Source: Gymnopus androsaceus JB14 (taxonomy: Eukaryota; Basidiomycota; Agaricomycetes; Agaricales; Omphalotaceae). Taken from it: a stretch of 64,000 nucleotides of DNA. The position numbers and the translations under genes are program-made. A model generated the notes under the pieces. That model did no database searches and had not been told where the DNA came from. It saw nothing but the letters and a program-made list of their open reading frames with translations. The stretch spans positions 1 to 64,000 of the forward strand of contig ML769618.1 of NCBI GenBank assembly GCA_009733575.1, given 5' to 3'. Of this stretch, positions 31,008 to 49,129 are shown piece after piece. The number at the start of each line of letters is the position of its first letter. Position 1 is the stretch's first letter.

Positions 31008-33795
31008 AACAATGTAGCACTAATAATACTAAAAAAAATGCCGCGCTGTGTCGCGCGCGTTAACTTAGACGCCGTGACTCAGCGTGCTGTCACGTCACTT
31101 ATTATCGTTTCAGTCTCTCAGCCTAAGTCAGTACACTGCTGTCTTAATAAATTTTGCGCACCGACTCGACGTCGCCGTTTAGACCTGGGGGAAAATAATG
31201 GCTGCTCAACGTTCAACTTGCAATTGACGATTCAACTTTTCTGCTGGCCAATTCAGATCCCCTCAGAATCATCCCCGAAACAGGAAAACCCTCTGAAATC
31301 TTTCGCCCAAAGCGAACCGATCCACACTATCAAGGTGAACGAGAGCCTAGCTTCTAGTATTCACTCCGACTCATGGTCTTCAAGCTCTAGATTCCAATTT
31401 CGCAAATACGAGAAGCAGCCTTTCAACAACTTGAAAGTTGACTTTGTGCAACTAGATGTCACTCCTGTACGACTCGTGCCTTGTCTGGAGCGGCAGGGTG
31501 TGGAATTTGTTGTTGTTCCTCTTTTCGTTCTGTCAATCATGATTCGACTGGAATGCTTCGGGAGCTGACATTGGGACAGACATACCCTCGGATTCTTGCA
31601 TCGATTAACCCTTACGGTAGCACTGATTGTAGGGCTATGATCTGCTATGCATGTCCACCGAAGGGTCCCGAAAGTCGTGGTATTTCATTTCAACATCATC
31701 TGGATTCGGATTCGGATTCGGTAAAGAACGAACAAATACATTAGCTGAATTTTAGCATGATGAGTACTGTATGCTACCCGTCTTTTTGACTGATATAGCA
31801 GCGCCAGCTTCGAGTCAACGATGCCGTTTTCACTCAGGCTCACGGCTCAAACTCGGTGCAGGATCATCTCATCATCTCGGCGCTTATAACTCTTCCTCAG
31901 TTCGAGGAGGATACGTACTCTCAGCTCGATTCGGATAAAATGCTTAATGTGCTGGAGGGTGTCTAGATCCTCCCGTGCGTGAGCACAAGGGGTGACCGCG
32001 CTGTTGGGATTGAGTCTTGAAAAGAGGGCAAGTTTCGAGTCTATGCTATTCGAGGAAAAACATTAATGCTTACTCTAGGTAAAGCACCTGTTGCTACCCG
32101 CAACTGCAAGAGATCGCTCGAATATGTGATGCAATCTTGATTACTTTTAGCATTTTCTTTCTATTCGTTGAAAGGCTTGAAGGGGTAAGTTATGGTTATG
32201 GTTATGCTAAGCTATGCTATTACTAAACGCTGTTATTCGATCCCAATCAGTCGGTTCTTCTGTGCAGTAACGGAAGATTCAAGGACAGCGTAAGCGAATG
32301 CCCTGGGCGCTGCAAACGGTCACGACTGTGTTCACTCCGAGCCATTTTCCACTTCCGCCCACAGCTACAGCAGCACTCCCCGATCCCCGGTCATCTTTCT
32401 ATCTCAGTCTATTCAAATGCTAGCTATACTCTATACACGTTTTCAAGAACTTCGGAATCGGATCGGGATCCGGGAGTTTGAACTAGGCCGAATCTGGATG
32501 ATTCTACTCGTACAGTTAGGGGTACAGTACAACTTGAATGTTTATAATTTATATGGCACAAGAGTATGGGCTTGTTCCTCCCTATCCTAGCCATTCGACT
32601 GGCCTACAACGTGCACATACTAAATATCAATACCTCCAGATCTAGAGTCAATCCTGGCGTACTCAAGAACTTGATACTGTAAAGTTCAATCAATATTCAA
32701 GGACGCATCGGATTCAATGCTGTGCATTCGAACTTTAAAAATTTACAGACCAGTGCGATTCCGAAAACTTGCATTACTATGCTATGTATCGCTGGGGGTA
32801 CAAGACAACCTGAGCCTCGCTATGGAATTGGTTCTCCGCGCGCGCCAGCTTCCGAATATAATTCCGTATAGCCAAACTTTCTCCCTCCGTCTGGAAGCTG
32901 GAAGGCCCCCTCGGGCAGACAAAACACCCTGTTGCCTCATCCCCCCTTCGATACCCTCCGAGTCCAAACCCTCAACCCCGATGCGGGGTATGAATCCATC
33001 ATCATCATAAACATTAACGAGGGTATTGCTGATTCGTGTCGTCCAGGCATGCGCATCCGATGCGCATGGGAGAGTGGCGGGGTGCAGGCTGAACATAATG
33101 AATCGATCATTCGAAGCGAACCTTTTTTGTTATCTATTAATTTTATTTTGGTATGTTCAATCTTCTTGCAAATTCGAACAGGGCACAGCGGCTTGAGTAC
33201 CAGGTCGTATGAACCGTAGCTCAGACCAAGACCAATCTTTGTACGGGACTCAAAGTGCACGCGCGGTAACTTACAGTCAAATCTATCACTTGAATAATCG
33301 TACTTGGAGAGCACATAAATCATAATAGATAATCGGCATGAGCATTTATGGTATCACCGAATCACGGAGCGAGCGGGAACGTTAGGTAGGGATGTAGAAA
33401 GGGTTCATGATGACAAAAGAACGTTATAAAAGGTAAAGCTGTAAAGGGGGCAAAGGTAAAGGGAAGGAAAGGAGAGATTGTGCTACTAGACTACTAGACT
33501 ACTAACTACTACTTAAGTACTACATAGATTGATACACTTGGTTTGATTTGATTGGCGGTTTGGTGGGGGAGGAACGGATACGGAAATGCGGAAAATGTCG
33601 TGAATGATGGATCTACGTAAGTAACTAAACTACAAGATGGATGCGATAACGAGGATGAACGATGCCGGAACGCACATACATAAGTAATGGTGAATGAGGA
33701 TGAGAATGAGGGAAATGCATTCAGAAGGAAAGAAACCAGACCGATAGATAGATAGGCGGCAGACAAGACCATAAACCAAGGAACGACCGTCGCAT
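31008..33795. other. 2.8-kb intergenic stretch, no supported gene
   Basis: ORFs up to 176 codons exist (e.g. 31038-31568) but have no domain, splice structure or coding-like continuity. There is a short GGATTCGGATTCGG run near 31694. The end (33410-33795) is purine-rich and precedes the 3' end of the minus-strand gene. I see no terminal repeats. Confidence 0.35.
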
Positions 33796-34903
33796 TTAAC
33801 GCCGCGCAACCCTCTTCCTCTCCCTCCCATCCTCCTCAACGTCCATCATCGCCTCGGAGGCGGTTAACCCCAACCCCAAATTCTGGTTCTGATTCTGGAC
33901 GTTGTTTCTAGTACTCCTTGTCCGTCTCCTAGACGTCGTGCTGTGGTGCCCGTGTCCATGTAGCGCTGGGCTTCCGCTAGGTGTTGATGTAGAGCTTCCG
34001 ACGGTAGATGGGGACGAGGTAGGATCGAGCATCATCATTACAGCGTGGCGGCGCTTGGCGCCTGCAGCGACGGCGGAGACGGTATCTGGGAAGGGAGAGA
34101 CGGTGGAGACGGACAATGGTGGGGTCATCAGCATCGTGGAAGGGAGGTCGGGCTCGGCAAAGCTGAATGATGGCGATGTTGGTTGAGCGACTAAAGGATG
34201 CTGCAACGGCAAGGAAGAGTCGCCTTTGGACTGAGCCTGCATACGTGAGGACTTGTTGCTGCTGCTGCTGCTGCTGTTGTTGTTGTTGGGTCGTCGGAGA
34301 GTTGTAGGCGGCGGAGAGGGCGAGGACGGCTGGGACTGCGATGTAACGTGGTTAGGCGCAGGTTGAGTAGAAACCTGAGCATATTGTCGTCAATTATGAG
34401 ACCAAACTAGAAGTAGGTGAAATTACCTGTGGTATTGGAGGTTTCGAGGACTTTGACGATGATGACGGATTCGCACTTTCCCTTTCCTTCTCCTCTTCTT
34501 CGTCTTCCTCCTCTTCTCTGGATTTGATCGCTTCCATACGAGCCTCTATCCAGTCCATCACTTTTCCTATCGTCATTCCAGACGATGGATCCGACGAATC
34601 AGGATGATTATGGCTTTGCATTCCTTCAGCCGACACTCCTTGCTGAATCATCAGCAAGAGGTCGTTGCACGCACTGGCATAGCCGGCGTTGTACGCTCTT
34701 TTCGATGCATGTCGCGAAGAGCGGTAGAGGGTTGTGATACTTAGCGCAGCAGCTAAGAGAAAGGACATTGTAGTCAGTGAGCTGTCGAATACTGTACACC
34801 ATGAGTACATGCCTTTAAAATTATTAAGCAAATCTTTTTCAGCACTTTGATAAGGATTAGGTAGCGAGCTGGCTAATGTGTTGAGATTCAGCGAAGAGTC
34901 CAT
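33796..34903 (-). CDS. HAPSTR1/C16orf72-like nuclear protein (tentative)
   Basis: Three exons on the minus strand: 34813-34903, 34427-34752, 33796-34374, giving 331 aa in phase. Intron 1 (34753-34812) must use a GC donor to keep the frame; a GT donor 5 nt downstream would give a wrong phase. The conserved core AAALSITTLYRSSRHASKRA, then YNAGYASACNDLLLMIQ and GKVMDWIEARMEAI (~residues 30-110), resembles the short helical domain of C16orf72/HAPSTR1 proteins. An acidic run (EEEEDEEEEKE), a Ser/Pro/Asn-rich linker and a basic C-terminus (RRRTRSTRN, RERKRVARR) suggest a nuclear protein. The family assignment is from memory of the domain pattern and is moderate; 'conserved basidiomycete protein' is safer. 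Confidence 0.6.
34252..34289 (-). repeat. Trinucleotide repeat encoding Asn/Ser run
   Basis: On the minus strand (AAC)n(AGC)n encodes about four Asn and six Ser. It lies inside exon 3 of the preceding gene and may vary in length. Confidence 0.7.
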
Positions 34904-36770
34904 CGGTCGTGGTGGAAGAGCAAGAGAACAAAGAAAAAGTTCCGCCAGTAGTGGCAGGCAAAGAGTCAGTCAGAACTGGACCGGTCTGCCGGTAAGCGCG
35001 CGTCGCGTGCCCCGCTTGGGTTTAGCTCTTCCGTTCACGTCGCTGCGTGCTGCGCCATTCACTCTTTACGCTCTGGTACTTTTATAGAGCCGGACGCAGA
35101 TTCAGGAATCGAGCGATTTAGTACCGTTCTTGATTATTTCCCGAGTGGACAGCGGAGAGAAACGGCTGAATCATGCGTGGAAGGCTTGACGTCAATCTGC
35201 ACACTTTTTTCGACCAGACAGGGGGTTCATACTCGAATGTCTCCCAAGAAGGACGCTTTGCTTCTCTATTACATAGCGCTGTCTTCCCGAACCTATGCTT
35301 TCTAGGAGGTTACCTACGCTTGAGGTATCGCCTTTAATCTTTCTCCCAGTCTTGTATGCCCCTGAGAATTTTCTCTTTTTCAAGTTATAGACTGTGCGCA
35401 TGCTTGATCTTCAGTATTATATTTCATTGGTAGATCTGTCTACCATGGTTCACTCACCGCGTCTGACTTGACCATGCGACCGATTGAATCGACAGTGTAA
35501 CCTGTATATTTTTTCAGATCTCTTCTTTTATTTCGTGATACTTACTTATTTTGGTCCACGTCTCCCAGACCGTTCAGCCATGAGTTGCTACTTATACGAC
35601 AAGTACCCAATCTGTATTGCACTACTTAGCGGGCGACGAAATCGTTCACGATGGGACTCGTAGGAACTCACTTGCTGATTGCGAACCTTTAGGTTTAGAT
35701 TTGGCTCCCATATATCTGTGCCTTCGCCCATTAACCGCCTTCCTAATTCGCTCGATGGACTTCGTCTACACGAACTGGCACCGCTGCACCAGGTGCTAAT
35801 AAGTATGTGTCTTCAATTTTGGCGACACCGGGCAGAAGGCTGCTCTTGACGAAGTATATAGCGGCTTAGGTCTCTGTCCAATGAGAAATTGAACGGACTA
35901 ATAAGTGTTGGACTGGCGGGTACATATTGGGATAACGTCGGTGAACGACTCTGGACGCGACATTAGGAAATGCAGCTAGCTTATGAATGCACGGTTCATG
36001 AATGTGGTGCGATTTCCACATGAGTATGAAAGATGGCGTGGTCATGAAGGTGACTCGTGAATCCCTCCTGCATCGCGAAGCTCGAGCTCACTGCAGTATT
36101 TAATAATTTTACTTTCGTCGCACAGAACATCGACCAAATTTATTCTGTATCTGTTGGATCGAACTATTTATACGGTTTCCTCATCACCCGTAGGTTGGAA
36201 AACGCCAGTGATTTTGAAGCGTTACGTGAAGTGCAAGCGGGGAAGAATCATTATCACTAGTTTCCGACGGCTCAAAAACTGTAGGCTTGACGATTTAATA
36301 GACTGTTCAGTAAAGATATCTTCGAGCTATGTCCACCGACCGATGTGCAAGAAGAGGCGCTGTACTGCAATGCCTAACGGAGAATTGGAGATGTTGCAGA
36401 TGATGACCTTATTGAAAAAACGCGGGGTCGCGCAGGGTAGGGTACAAGAGCCGGCATATTTAACCCAAGACCATGGCTAGGGCTGTATATTGCTAGATTT
36501 AGACGTGTAGTCCATAAAACAACTATAGTCGCCGACGCAGCCGACATGATTTTGAAGTCCAAATTGGGCAGCTACTTACGTAAATCGGAGATCTTATTCA
36601 TGTGGACGCGTTTTTCCAACTGCGTATGACTGGAAGTACTTGGACGCGCCAAAAAACTCGAGAAAACCCGGTGAAAATCTTGAAACGCACCGAAATCCAC
36701 GGAATACAGCACGGTCCGACAGCCACAAACCCAAGGTAAAACGGTACATCCTTGGCTTAAAAGTAGCAAC
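34904..36770. other. 1.9-kb intergenic region between divergent genes
   Basis: It separates the leftward HAPSTR1-like gene from the rightward aminopeptidase array, so it holds both promoters. Small ORFs lack features. No terminal repeats are seen. Confidence 0.4.
35187..35194. promoter_or_regulatory. CRE-like palindrome TGACGTCA
   Basis: A perfect TTGACGTCAA palindrome (35186-35195) lies ~285 bp upstream of the leftward gene start. bZIP factors of the ATF/CREB class bind this sequence. A single occurrence can be chance. Confidence 0.3.
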
Positions 36771-39326
36771 ATGTTGCGCAAAGCCTTACTAGGAATACCT
36801 TATCGTCGCACCATGTCCACTTCTGCTTTTATCGTCCCCATCGACCCCAAAAATCCTTCCAACCCTGCCAATGTCGTCCCCAACGTTGACATTCCACAAA
36901 TATGGAGTACAGTCCCTCATGGCGAAAAAGTTCCCGATGTAGGCACAACAAGAATCTTTTACAATACTCCTACGACCAAGGTCACTGCTGTATCATCTCT
37001 TGGAGAGAACTTCTCTTCGGAAAAGGAAGATGTGAGGAGAGAGTTGGTGAGGAAATCTGTAGGAAGTGCTGTCAAGGCATTGAAGGCTTTGGATGGATTA
37101 AAAGAGGTCATTATCGACGCATCTGCTGACCCTCATGCTGCTGGTAAGCTCATATCATAGCTATTAAATCTCGCAGAGGATTCTAATCGCCCATTCCACT
37201 CTGTCAGCTGTCGCGGCAAATCTCGCATTGTACAAATTCACTCTCAAGACCAAACCCCCATCTGCGTTCAAGCCCTAACCTCAAGGAACCTATTCCTCCC
37301 AAGCTTCAATTTAAACCAGTTGAAACCTCGAAAGAATGGGATCGAGGTGTAACTTATGCCTATGCGCAGAACCTGGCACGAACTGTACGTGGTTTCTTAC
37401 CTGCTAGAAATCAATTGCATTACTGAAATCGAACCTACTGTCATAGCTCAGTGAATTACCAGCGAACATGATGACGCCTACTGTACGTTAAGTCCCTGCT
37501 TTCTCTCTAAGCTCTCTCTGACCTTCGGAACAGATTTTCTGCGAGCGTGTCAAGGCCGAGTTTTCTGGAGTTGAGAATGTCGAAATTATTGTTCGAGATG
37601 AAAGGTATGTATGTCTCTCGAAACGATGAAACAGAATCGCTACTGACTTTGTTTCTGGCGTAGACTGGGCTACTAGCAAGGGAATGGTGCGTGTCTTTCT
37701 TCAAGACTCAAGAGCTAAGGTCTTCTTTCACTGAATCCTCCCCGTTAGAACACGTTCCTCTCTGTGACTCATGGAACTTCTGAGCCAGCTAAATTCCTCG
37801 AGATGTGAGATCTCACAAGTTCCTCTTTGACGTTCTTTCTGATACTATATTTTGAATCGGACAGCCATTACAAAGGAGCTCCAGAGAAGGATGCTCAGCC
37901 TCTCGCATTCGTAGGAAAGGGTATCACTTTTGATTCTGGAGGGATCTCTTTGAAGCCTGGTGCTGTACGTGCTACTTATTTGATGCTGTACTCTGACTCC
38001 CTGCTCATGCTCATGGTATCTCTTTTTCGGTTCTTACAGGGCATGAAATTAATGCGTGGCGATATGGGCGGAGCGGCTGCAGTAGTTTCTGCTACGCTTG
38101 CTATCGCCAAATTGAAGCTTCCGTGCGTTCAGTTCCAAGTTTATTTTCTACAAACCGTTAACTCGATTTCGAATCTTAGAGTCAACCTAATCACCGTTAC
38201 TCCTCTCACAGAGAATATGCCTGGTGTGAGTCGCTGAATCACTTTTTTCGTTCGGGTTTACACCATAAGACCTAATGCGGTACTTCATACAGCCTAGTGC
38301 TACCAAACCTGGAGACATGTGAGTCTATGTACATCGAATTATTGGGATACCTTGGACTAAATCGTGTTGGGACGGAAAAAAAAAGTATATACGCTATGAA
38401 CGGCAAGTCCGTCGAAGTGGATAATACGGATGCAGAAGGTCGTTTGGTTTTGTCTGGTATGTTCCTTTATCGCGAATGTTGATTTGGAATTTTCCCTCTC
38501 AACTTACTCGATATACCGCAGATGCCATCTACTACGCCTCAACTGAATACAAACCCCACACTCTTGTCGATGTTGCTACTTTGACTGGGTAAGCGCGCCA
38601 ATTGCAACGGAATAATTCAACTGACATCGTCTTCTAGTGCGATGGGGATTGCCCTTGGGGAAGTTTACACTGGGGTGTTCTCTGTGCGTCTTTTTCTACT
38701 TTTGCTTCTCTGTTCATAGGGTTCCTATTCCTAATCGTAACTTGATTCCTCACACAGACCTCGGATGACCTCTGGCAGAGGTTACACGCTGCAGGCGAGC
38801 ATGAGTTTGACCGCTTTTGGCGTATGCCTCTGAGCGAAGACTATGGTGACAAGCTTTTCCTTCACCTTCACAACATGAGTACGATATTCAACCAGCTGTC
38901 TTTCCAGGCCCGCAAATATATTCTTCCAACGCCGATTTGTGCAATGTAAGTACCAAGTCCCTTTTATCCATGCTCCTCTCAGGCTCCTAATACTTAATAT
39001 CTTCATACTTGCTTTCTTCCCGTTTTTCTTTTTAGACGGGCGGAAGACCAGCAGGAAGTTGCACCGCCGCTCTGTTCTTGAAGGCCTTTGCGCATGGTAT
39101 CGAGCCTGAAGGGAACGCCGAACCTGCAATGAAATGGGCCCATCTGGATATCGCAGGAACAATGGAATCTACTAGGGCGATGCCGTATCAGGAAGCGAGT
39201 ATGACGGGGAGACCTGTGAGGTATGTGGTTTACTTGGCCTTGTCGTCGTGATTTATTTGATACTCACTCACACTTCGCTTGCGCTATAGGGCTTTGATAG
39301 AGTACGTGCGGAGAATGGGGATGTAA
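36771..39326 (+). pseudogene. M17 leucyl aminopeptidase, copy 1 (frameshifted)
   Basis: Same 17-exon plan as the intact copy at 55377-57864. All M17 active-site motifs are encoded: [16 protein letters not shown] (metal Lys/Asp and catalytic Lys), MRGDMGGA (metal Asp), [10 protein letters not shown] (metal Asp, Glu and catalytic Arg), [14 protein letters not shown]. The C-terminal exons are clean, ending at 39326. Two breaks exist: one extra base in exon 2 near 37272 (TTCAAGCCCTAACC where others have TTCAACCCCAACC), giving a stop, and an extra A before the intron near 37603. Unlike the other copies, an upstream in-frame ATG adds MLRKALLGIPYRRT, which resembles a mitochondrial presequence. If the breaks are sequencing errors this would be a functional paralogue. 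Confidence 0.7.
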
Positions 39327-39981
39327 TTGGTGAACAGTACGACGGAGCGAAGGATGGCAACATCTCGATCATGGTTGCACTCTTCGGAAATTGGTAGTGA
39401 GACCCGGGGTGGTGAACCTCATGCAAACCACCAGTACCAACCAGTAATTCGAGAAGCTTGGTTCAAGCCAAGGTAAATTCATTATTGGTTCAAACCAGGT
39501 TAAACTAGGCACTATCAAGACTGCATGCTTGAGTTTTGCTAATGTTATGTAATGACGGCTGAACCAGATTGAACCATAAATCAGCGTACAGAACTACTAG
39601 GAGAGGCAGTAGTAAGCAAACCCAGGTTGAACTAGGCAATCATAGAATATATATCATGCGACGAAATCATGGTTTATACTGCCATATACCGCGAATTAGA
39701 ACTGATCGGAAGAACAGAGTAGGAAGGTTGACTTATTGAACCTGTTAAACCATGATAGACAAAATAGCAATAGAAATTCAGAGCAGAGTAGGACGGCAGT
39801 TGAACCGGTTTGGACCGGTTAAACCACACCATAAGCCATAGATATTAGACTAGTCGCAAAGAGAGAACCACTAGCGGCCTAGCTCAATACTTAAGTACTA
39901 GCACTCAAACAAAAGCGTGGTATTTCCAATTGAATAGCTTACAATTAAAAGTAGCGCGCAAAGTCCTCTGTCTTATCGATC
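39327..39981. repeat. Spacer rich in GGTTnAACC palindromes
   Basis: The gap between copies 1 and 2 carries many GGTT-N-AACC or near variants (e.g. GGTTCAAACCAGGTTAAAC at ~39487, TTGAACCTGTTAAACC at ~39739, GTTGAACCGGTTTGGACC at ~39799). The spacer downstream of copies 2 and 3 is related (shared AATTCAGAGCAGAGTAGGAC) and also rich in this motif. Confidence 0.6.
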
Positions 39982-42504
<2,523 letters not shown>

Positions 42505-43044
42505 CTGGGGAACGGAATACGATTAAGCGAAGGATGTCAGCATTTCGGACGTGCTGCGCTTGCTAGTGCCCAGGTTGAACCAGGTAGACATGATCTCGGA
42601 GTATAAAAAATGATGGTGTATACCGGTTAAACCGGATTAAACCTGATCATAAACAACGATGAAGAGCACTGTAAGAAGGGTGACTAACTGGTATTAACTG
42701 GCATGCTTTTAAACCATGTCATATAACCATAGCAATACAAATTCAGAGCAGAGTAGGACAGCAGCTGAAGTGGTTTGAACTCGTTAAACCACATGATATC
42801 AAAAACCATAAAGTGGTCACAAAAAGAGCAGGCACCTACTGAAACGAAAAGCATAGACTCGGACCAGTCGCCCGTGTAAAGACTTTAGGTGATCAAGGGT
42901 CAAAGTCTTATGCGAAGAAAATGATTCCGCACATCACCTCTCTGCAGCAGCCAGGATGGGTTCGAGTCTACGAAAAGCTGGAATATGCGTGGTTTAGTAT
43001 GTAGCGCCCAATATGTAGCGCCCAAAGTTTCTGTCTTATCGATC
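42505..43044. repeat. Inter-copy spacer, duplicated at 43632-44184
   Basis: Contains ACCGGTTAAACCGG and other GGTTnAACC sites and is nearly the same as 43632-44184 apart from one-base indels. The end (ATGTAGCGCCCAATATG) is the shared upstream region of copies 3 and 4. Confidence 0.65.
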
Positions 43045-43631
43045 ATGTCCACTTCTGCTTTTATCGTCCCCATCGACCCCAAGAATCCATCCAGTACTGC
43101 CAATGCCGTTCCCAACGTTGACATTCCACAAATATGGAGCACAGTCCCTCCAAACGGATCTCTTCTCTTTNNNNNNNNNNNNNNNNNNNNNNNNNCACGC
43201 TTTTCCTTCACCTTCACAACATGAGTACGATATTCAACCGCTGTCTTTCCAGGCCCGCAAATATATTCTTCCAACGCCGATTTGTGCAATGTACGTACTG
43301 CCTTCTATCCCTAATACTTAATTGGCTCATCTTATGACTGTAATATTTCCTTCTTCTGTAGACGGCGGAAGACAGGAGGAAGCTGCACCGCCGCTCTGTT
43401 CTTGAAGGCTTTGCGCATGGTATCGAGCTGAAGGTAACGCGACCTGCGATGCAATGGGCCATGTGGATATCGCGGCGATGGAATATACTAGGGCGACGGC
43501 ATATCAGGAGGTGGGTTTGACGGGGAGACCTGTGAGGTATGTGCTATACTTAGCCTTGTTTTCTGATACTCATTTACGCTTGCTTGTGCTACAGGGCTTT
43601 GATAGAGTACGTGCGGGGATTAGGGAAGTAA
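43045..43631 (+). pseudogene. M17 aminopeptidase 'copy 3': first and last exons joined across an N gap
   Basis: Left of the gap are 126 bases of exon 1 (MSTSAFIV... to QIWSTVP) and then unrelated CAAACGGATCTCTTCTCTTT. Right of the gap the sequence resumes in the intron before exon 15 and runs to the stop at 43631. Everything between is absent. Flanks on both sides repeat each other, so this may not be a real gene at all but two overlapping contig ends placed side by side. Confidence 0.6.
43171..43195. other. Assembly gap (25 N)
   Basis: 25 consecutive N. A short, round run of Ns usually marks a scaffold join of unknown or negative size. Confidence 0.95.
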
Positions 43632-44184
43632 CTGGGGAACGGAATACGATTAAGCGAAGGATGTCAGCATTTCGGACATGGCTGCGCTTGCTAGTGCCCA
43701 GGTTGAACCAGGTAAACATGATCTCGGAGTATAAAAAATGATGGTGTATACCGGTTAAACCGGATTAAACCTGATCATAAACAACGATGAAGAGCACTGT
43801 AAGAAGGGTGACTTAACTGGTATTAAACTGGCATGCTTTGTAAACCATGTCATATAAACCATAGCAATACAAATTCAGAGCAGAGTAGGACAGCAGCTGA
43901 AGTGGTTTGAACTCGTTAAACCACATGATATCAAAAACCATAAAGTGGGCACAAAAAAGAGCAGCACCTACTGAAACGAAAAGCATAGACTCGGACCAGT
44001 CGCCCGTGTAAAGACTTTAGGTGATCAAGGGTCAAAGTCTTATGCGAAGAAAATGATTCCGCACATCACCTCTCTGCAGCAGGCCCCAGGGAGTGGTTCG
44101 AGTCTACGAAAAGCGTGGTTTAGTATGCGTGGTTTAGTATGTAGCGCCCAATATGTAGCGCCCAAAGTTTCTGTCTTATCGATC
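43632..44184. repeat. Inter-copy spacer, second copy
   Basis: Second version of 42505-43044 with GGTTnAACC palindromes. It differs mainly by single-base insertions in homopolymers. Confidence 0.65.
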
Positions 44185-46747
<2,563 letters not shown>

Positions 46748-49129
46748 TTGGTGAACAGAAAATGACAGAGAGAAGGATGTGTCACGTGAAAGAGATGTAT
46801 TATACAAAGTAGGAGTGTAACGTTCAAGAGAAAATGTATGCCAGTTCTGTGTGGGCGCTATGATGCTACTGGGACTTTCCGCCACCCCGTTGTCGAACGG
46901 TCTCTTCGCGATTCCAGAGCGATTGGCAGGGGAGGCTTGTTTTAATGCTATTGACTCGGAGACCTTTGAGGGGACCAAGGTAGAGGGCGCCTCGTCAAAT
47001 TTAACCTCCAACCCCGATTCCTCCGTTGGCTGTGATTCCTGCGTTTCCGGGGCAACAGCAACAGCAGGAGAAACGTCTCTTCGTTTCTCCCTCGTCGGCC
47101 CGTTCAATCGTTGAAGTGATCGTTGACACTTACACTTCAGCTTTAATCTTTATCTTCGCCTTCCCCGACCCAGAACCCCTCCGTCGCTGCTGGCACTTGC
47201 AAGTTCGTCTCAATCGTCATCAGCCCATCTACTATGCCCTCACCCTCTTGCGTTGCTCCTGCTGCACCAGCACCAGTATAAGCATCAGGTGCAACCTCTC
47301 TAATCCTACTACTTCCGCTTCAGGTATGCCCGCACCCTCCGTTATCGTTTTTGACGTTGATGCCTTCTTCGAAACCGACCTTTCCCCTTTCTCCCTTTTG
47401 CGAATGTCACGAATGACCGCACGCCGTGAGAGGAGGCGGACAACTCCCGATAGTAGTGCTAGTAGTGGACGGAGTAGGAGTTTGATGTGCCGAAGGTCAT
47501 GAGTCGGGTAGAGGAAGAGGGTGAGGTCCCTTGGGAAGGGAAGCAAGTTGGGAAGGGAAGCAAGTTGAAAAGGGAAGGCCTTGGGCGACGAAGGAGGCTT
47601 CTCCCGTTCTTGTTCCCGCTCCCTTCACCACATCGACAGCAACCTGCTGCCAGGTGGGATCGGTTGTCGCTAGGAGCAGGAGCAGGAGTCATCGCGCGCC
47701 TTCCTTCGTTTCGTTTAGGTAACAGAGGCGAAGGTGTAGCTCCAGCACTCGTAGTAGCGATAGCTGAGTGTACATGCGGAGACGGAGAGATATTCGATAG
47801 CCGCCCATACGCCCTCTCATTCTCATTCTCCAATGCATCCCAGGTCTTTGAGTACCCCATCTGCAGTGCGTTCACTGAAACTTCTTGAGACCACGGGAGG
47901 AAATGTAAATGTGGAAGGGCGAGAGAGGTGGATTGGAGGAGCGGGGATTCCATTGCTAGCATTCACATTCCCTTCCATGGCTCGCCAATGAGACCGGGGA
48001 TGTGCAGAGGAGGTAGATGGAACGCTGATGGCGGAGTATTGATGGAGGGAGAGTAAGGGTATCGATTTGGATGTGGATGCAGCAGAGGAGCTTGGATTGA
48101 ACGACAACAACGATTTCAAAACCGAGTGAACCAGAACTAGCACCCGCACTCGAATCCATCAAATTGGTATTGTTAACGCAGAAACCATCGTCGTTGTGCC
48201 AGTGTTATCCGATATGGAATGTCATTTAAACCAAGATGAGCCGATATCTCCGATTACGGGTATACTGGAAATGGAATTCGACTAGCGATAGCGATACGAT
48301 GGGTGTATAGGCGGAGACTGAGGGACATTCGGTAGCCCTTTCTCCGGCAAATAAACCCTTCCCGGTCTTCCCCGCCAGGTCCCGAAGAGAGGCATTTCTC
48401 CTTCACCGTTACAGTCTCAGGCCAACGCCCTGCAGCCCGTTCGCCCATGCACAAAGTTCCCCAGAGACCCGTAGGAATGGCCCGATGAGATGCAGATGCA
48501 GCTGTGAATGTGGATGTAATGTGGAAGAGTGAAAGTGAGAGGGGCGGAGGTGGGACTCTATGGATGGTGATCGGGTTCATTACTCTAGACTAGCTAATTA
48601 AATCAGATTGTCAGTTGCTTTGGTATCAAGCAGGAGGAGGACGTACATATGTAAACCTTTGCTCGAGTCAAGCTTGAATAGGAAAGGAGACGGTTTATAT
48701 TCATTCACCGGTCTGGGTTTCATTGAGACTGAGGGAAAAGGGCCCTTCATTCGCTAGGCATCAACGTTGTGTACAGCTCGATCCAAGTTTTCCTAGGCCA
48801 AATGACTCAAGTTGAGATTGAGGTGAGGAGTAAAACTGAGTCGAACACAGAAAGATGTCATTATGATAGGTTGGGTCAGAGGAATCAAGTAGATAAAATT
48901 GGGTGGGTCACGAGGCGCGCGCGCGCATGCAATATAGACTAATCGTTAGTAACTTATTCATTAGAACGCGCTTCGCGTTGTACAGTCCTCGCTTCACGAT
49001 TTAGCTATAGAAATGACGAGATTCTTTTAAGACAATCCTACGGGCAAGATAACCGCTAGCCTCGGTAAAACAGGGAACCTGTGTTGGCTTTAGATGGATT
49101 GCTGCGGGTGAGTCGACATAACAGCTATT
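46748..49129. other. Low-complexity region, possible degenerate minus-strand gene
   Basis: Several minus-strand frames between ~46,800 and 48,160 are Ser/Pro/Thr-rich (e.g. SVSKKASTSKTITEGAGIPE, SPSPHVHSAIATTSAGATPS) and could be pieces of one low-complexity protein. Frames change and no domain is seen, so I do not call a gene. GC-rich imperfect tandem repeats occur at 47530-47575 (AGGGAAGCAAGTTG twice). An alternating (GC)n run is at ~48914-48926. Confidence 0.3.

Noticed and set aside
31038..31568. 176-codon ORF after the oxidoreductase
   Set aside because: No domain, amphipathic pattern or splice signals; composition is like neighbouring non-coding DNA.
42985..43321. ORFs reading through the N gap
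   Set aside because: They exist only because N was translated as X; the sequence on the two sides comes from different ends of the gene.
47487..47888. 133-codon plus-strand ORF rich in Gly/Arg/Glu
   Set aside because: It arises from GC-rich imperfect repeats that keep several frames open on both strands.
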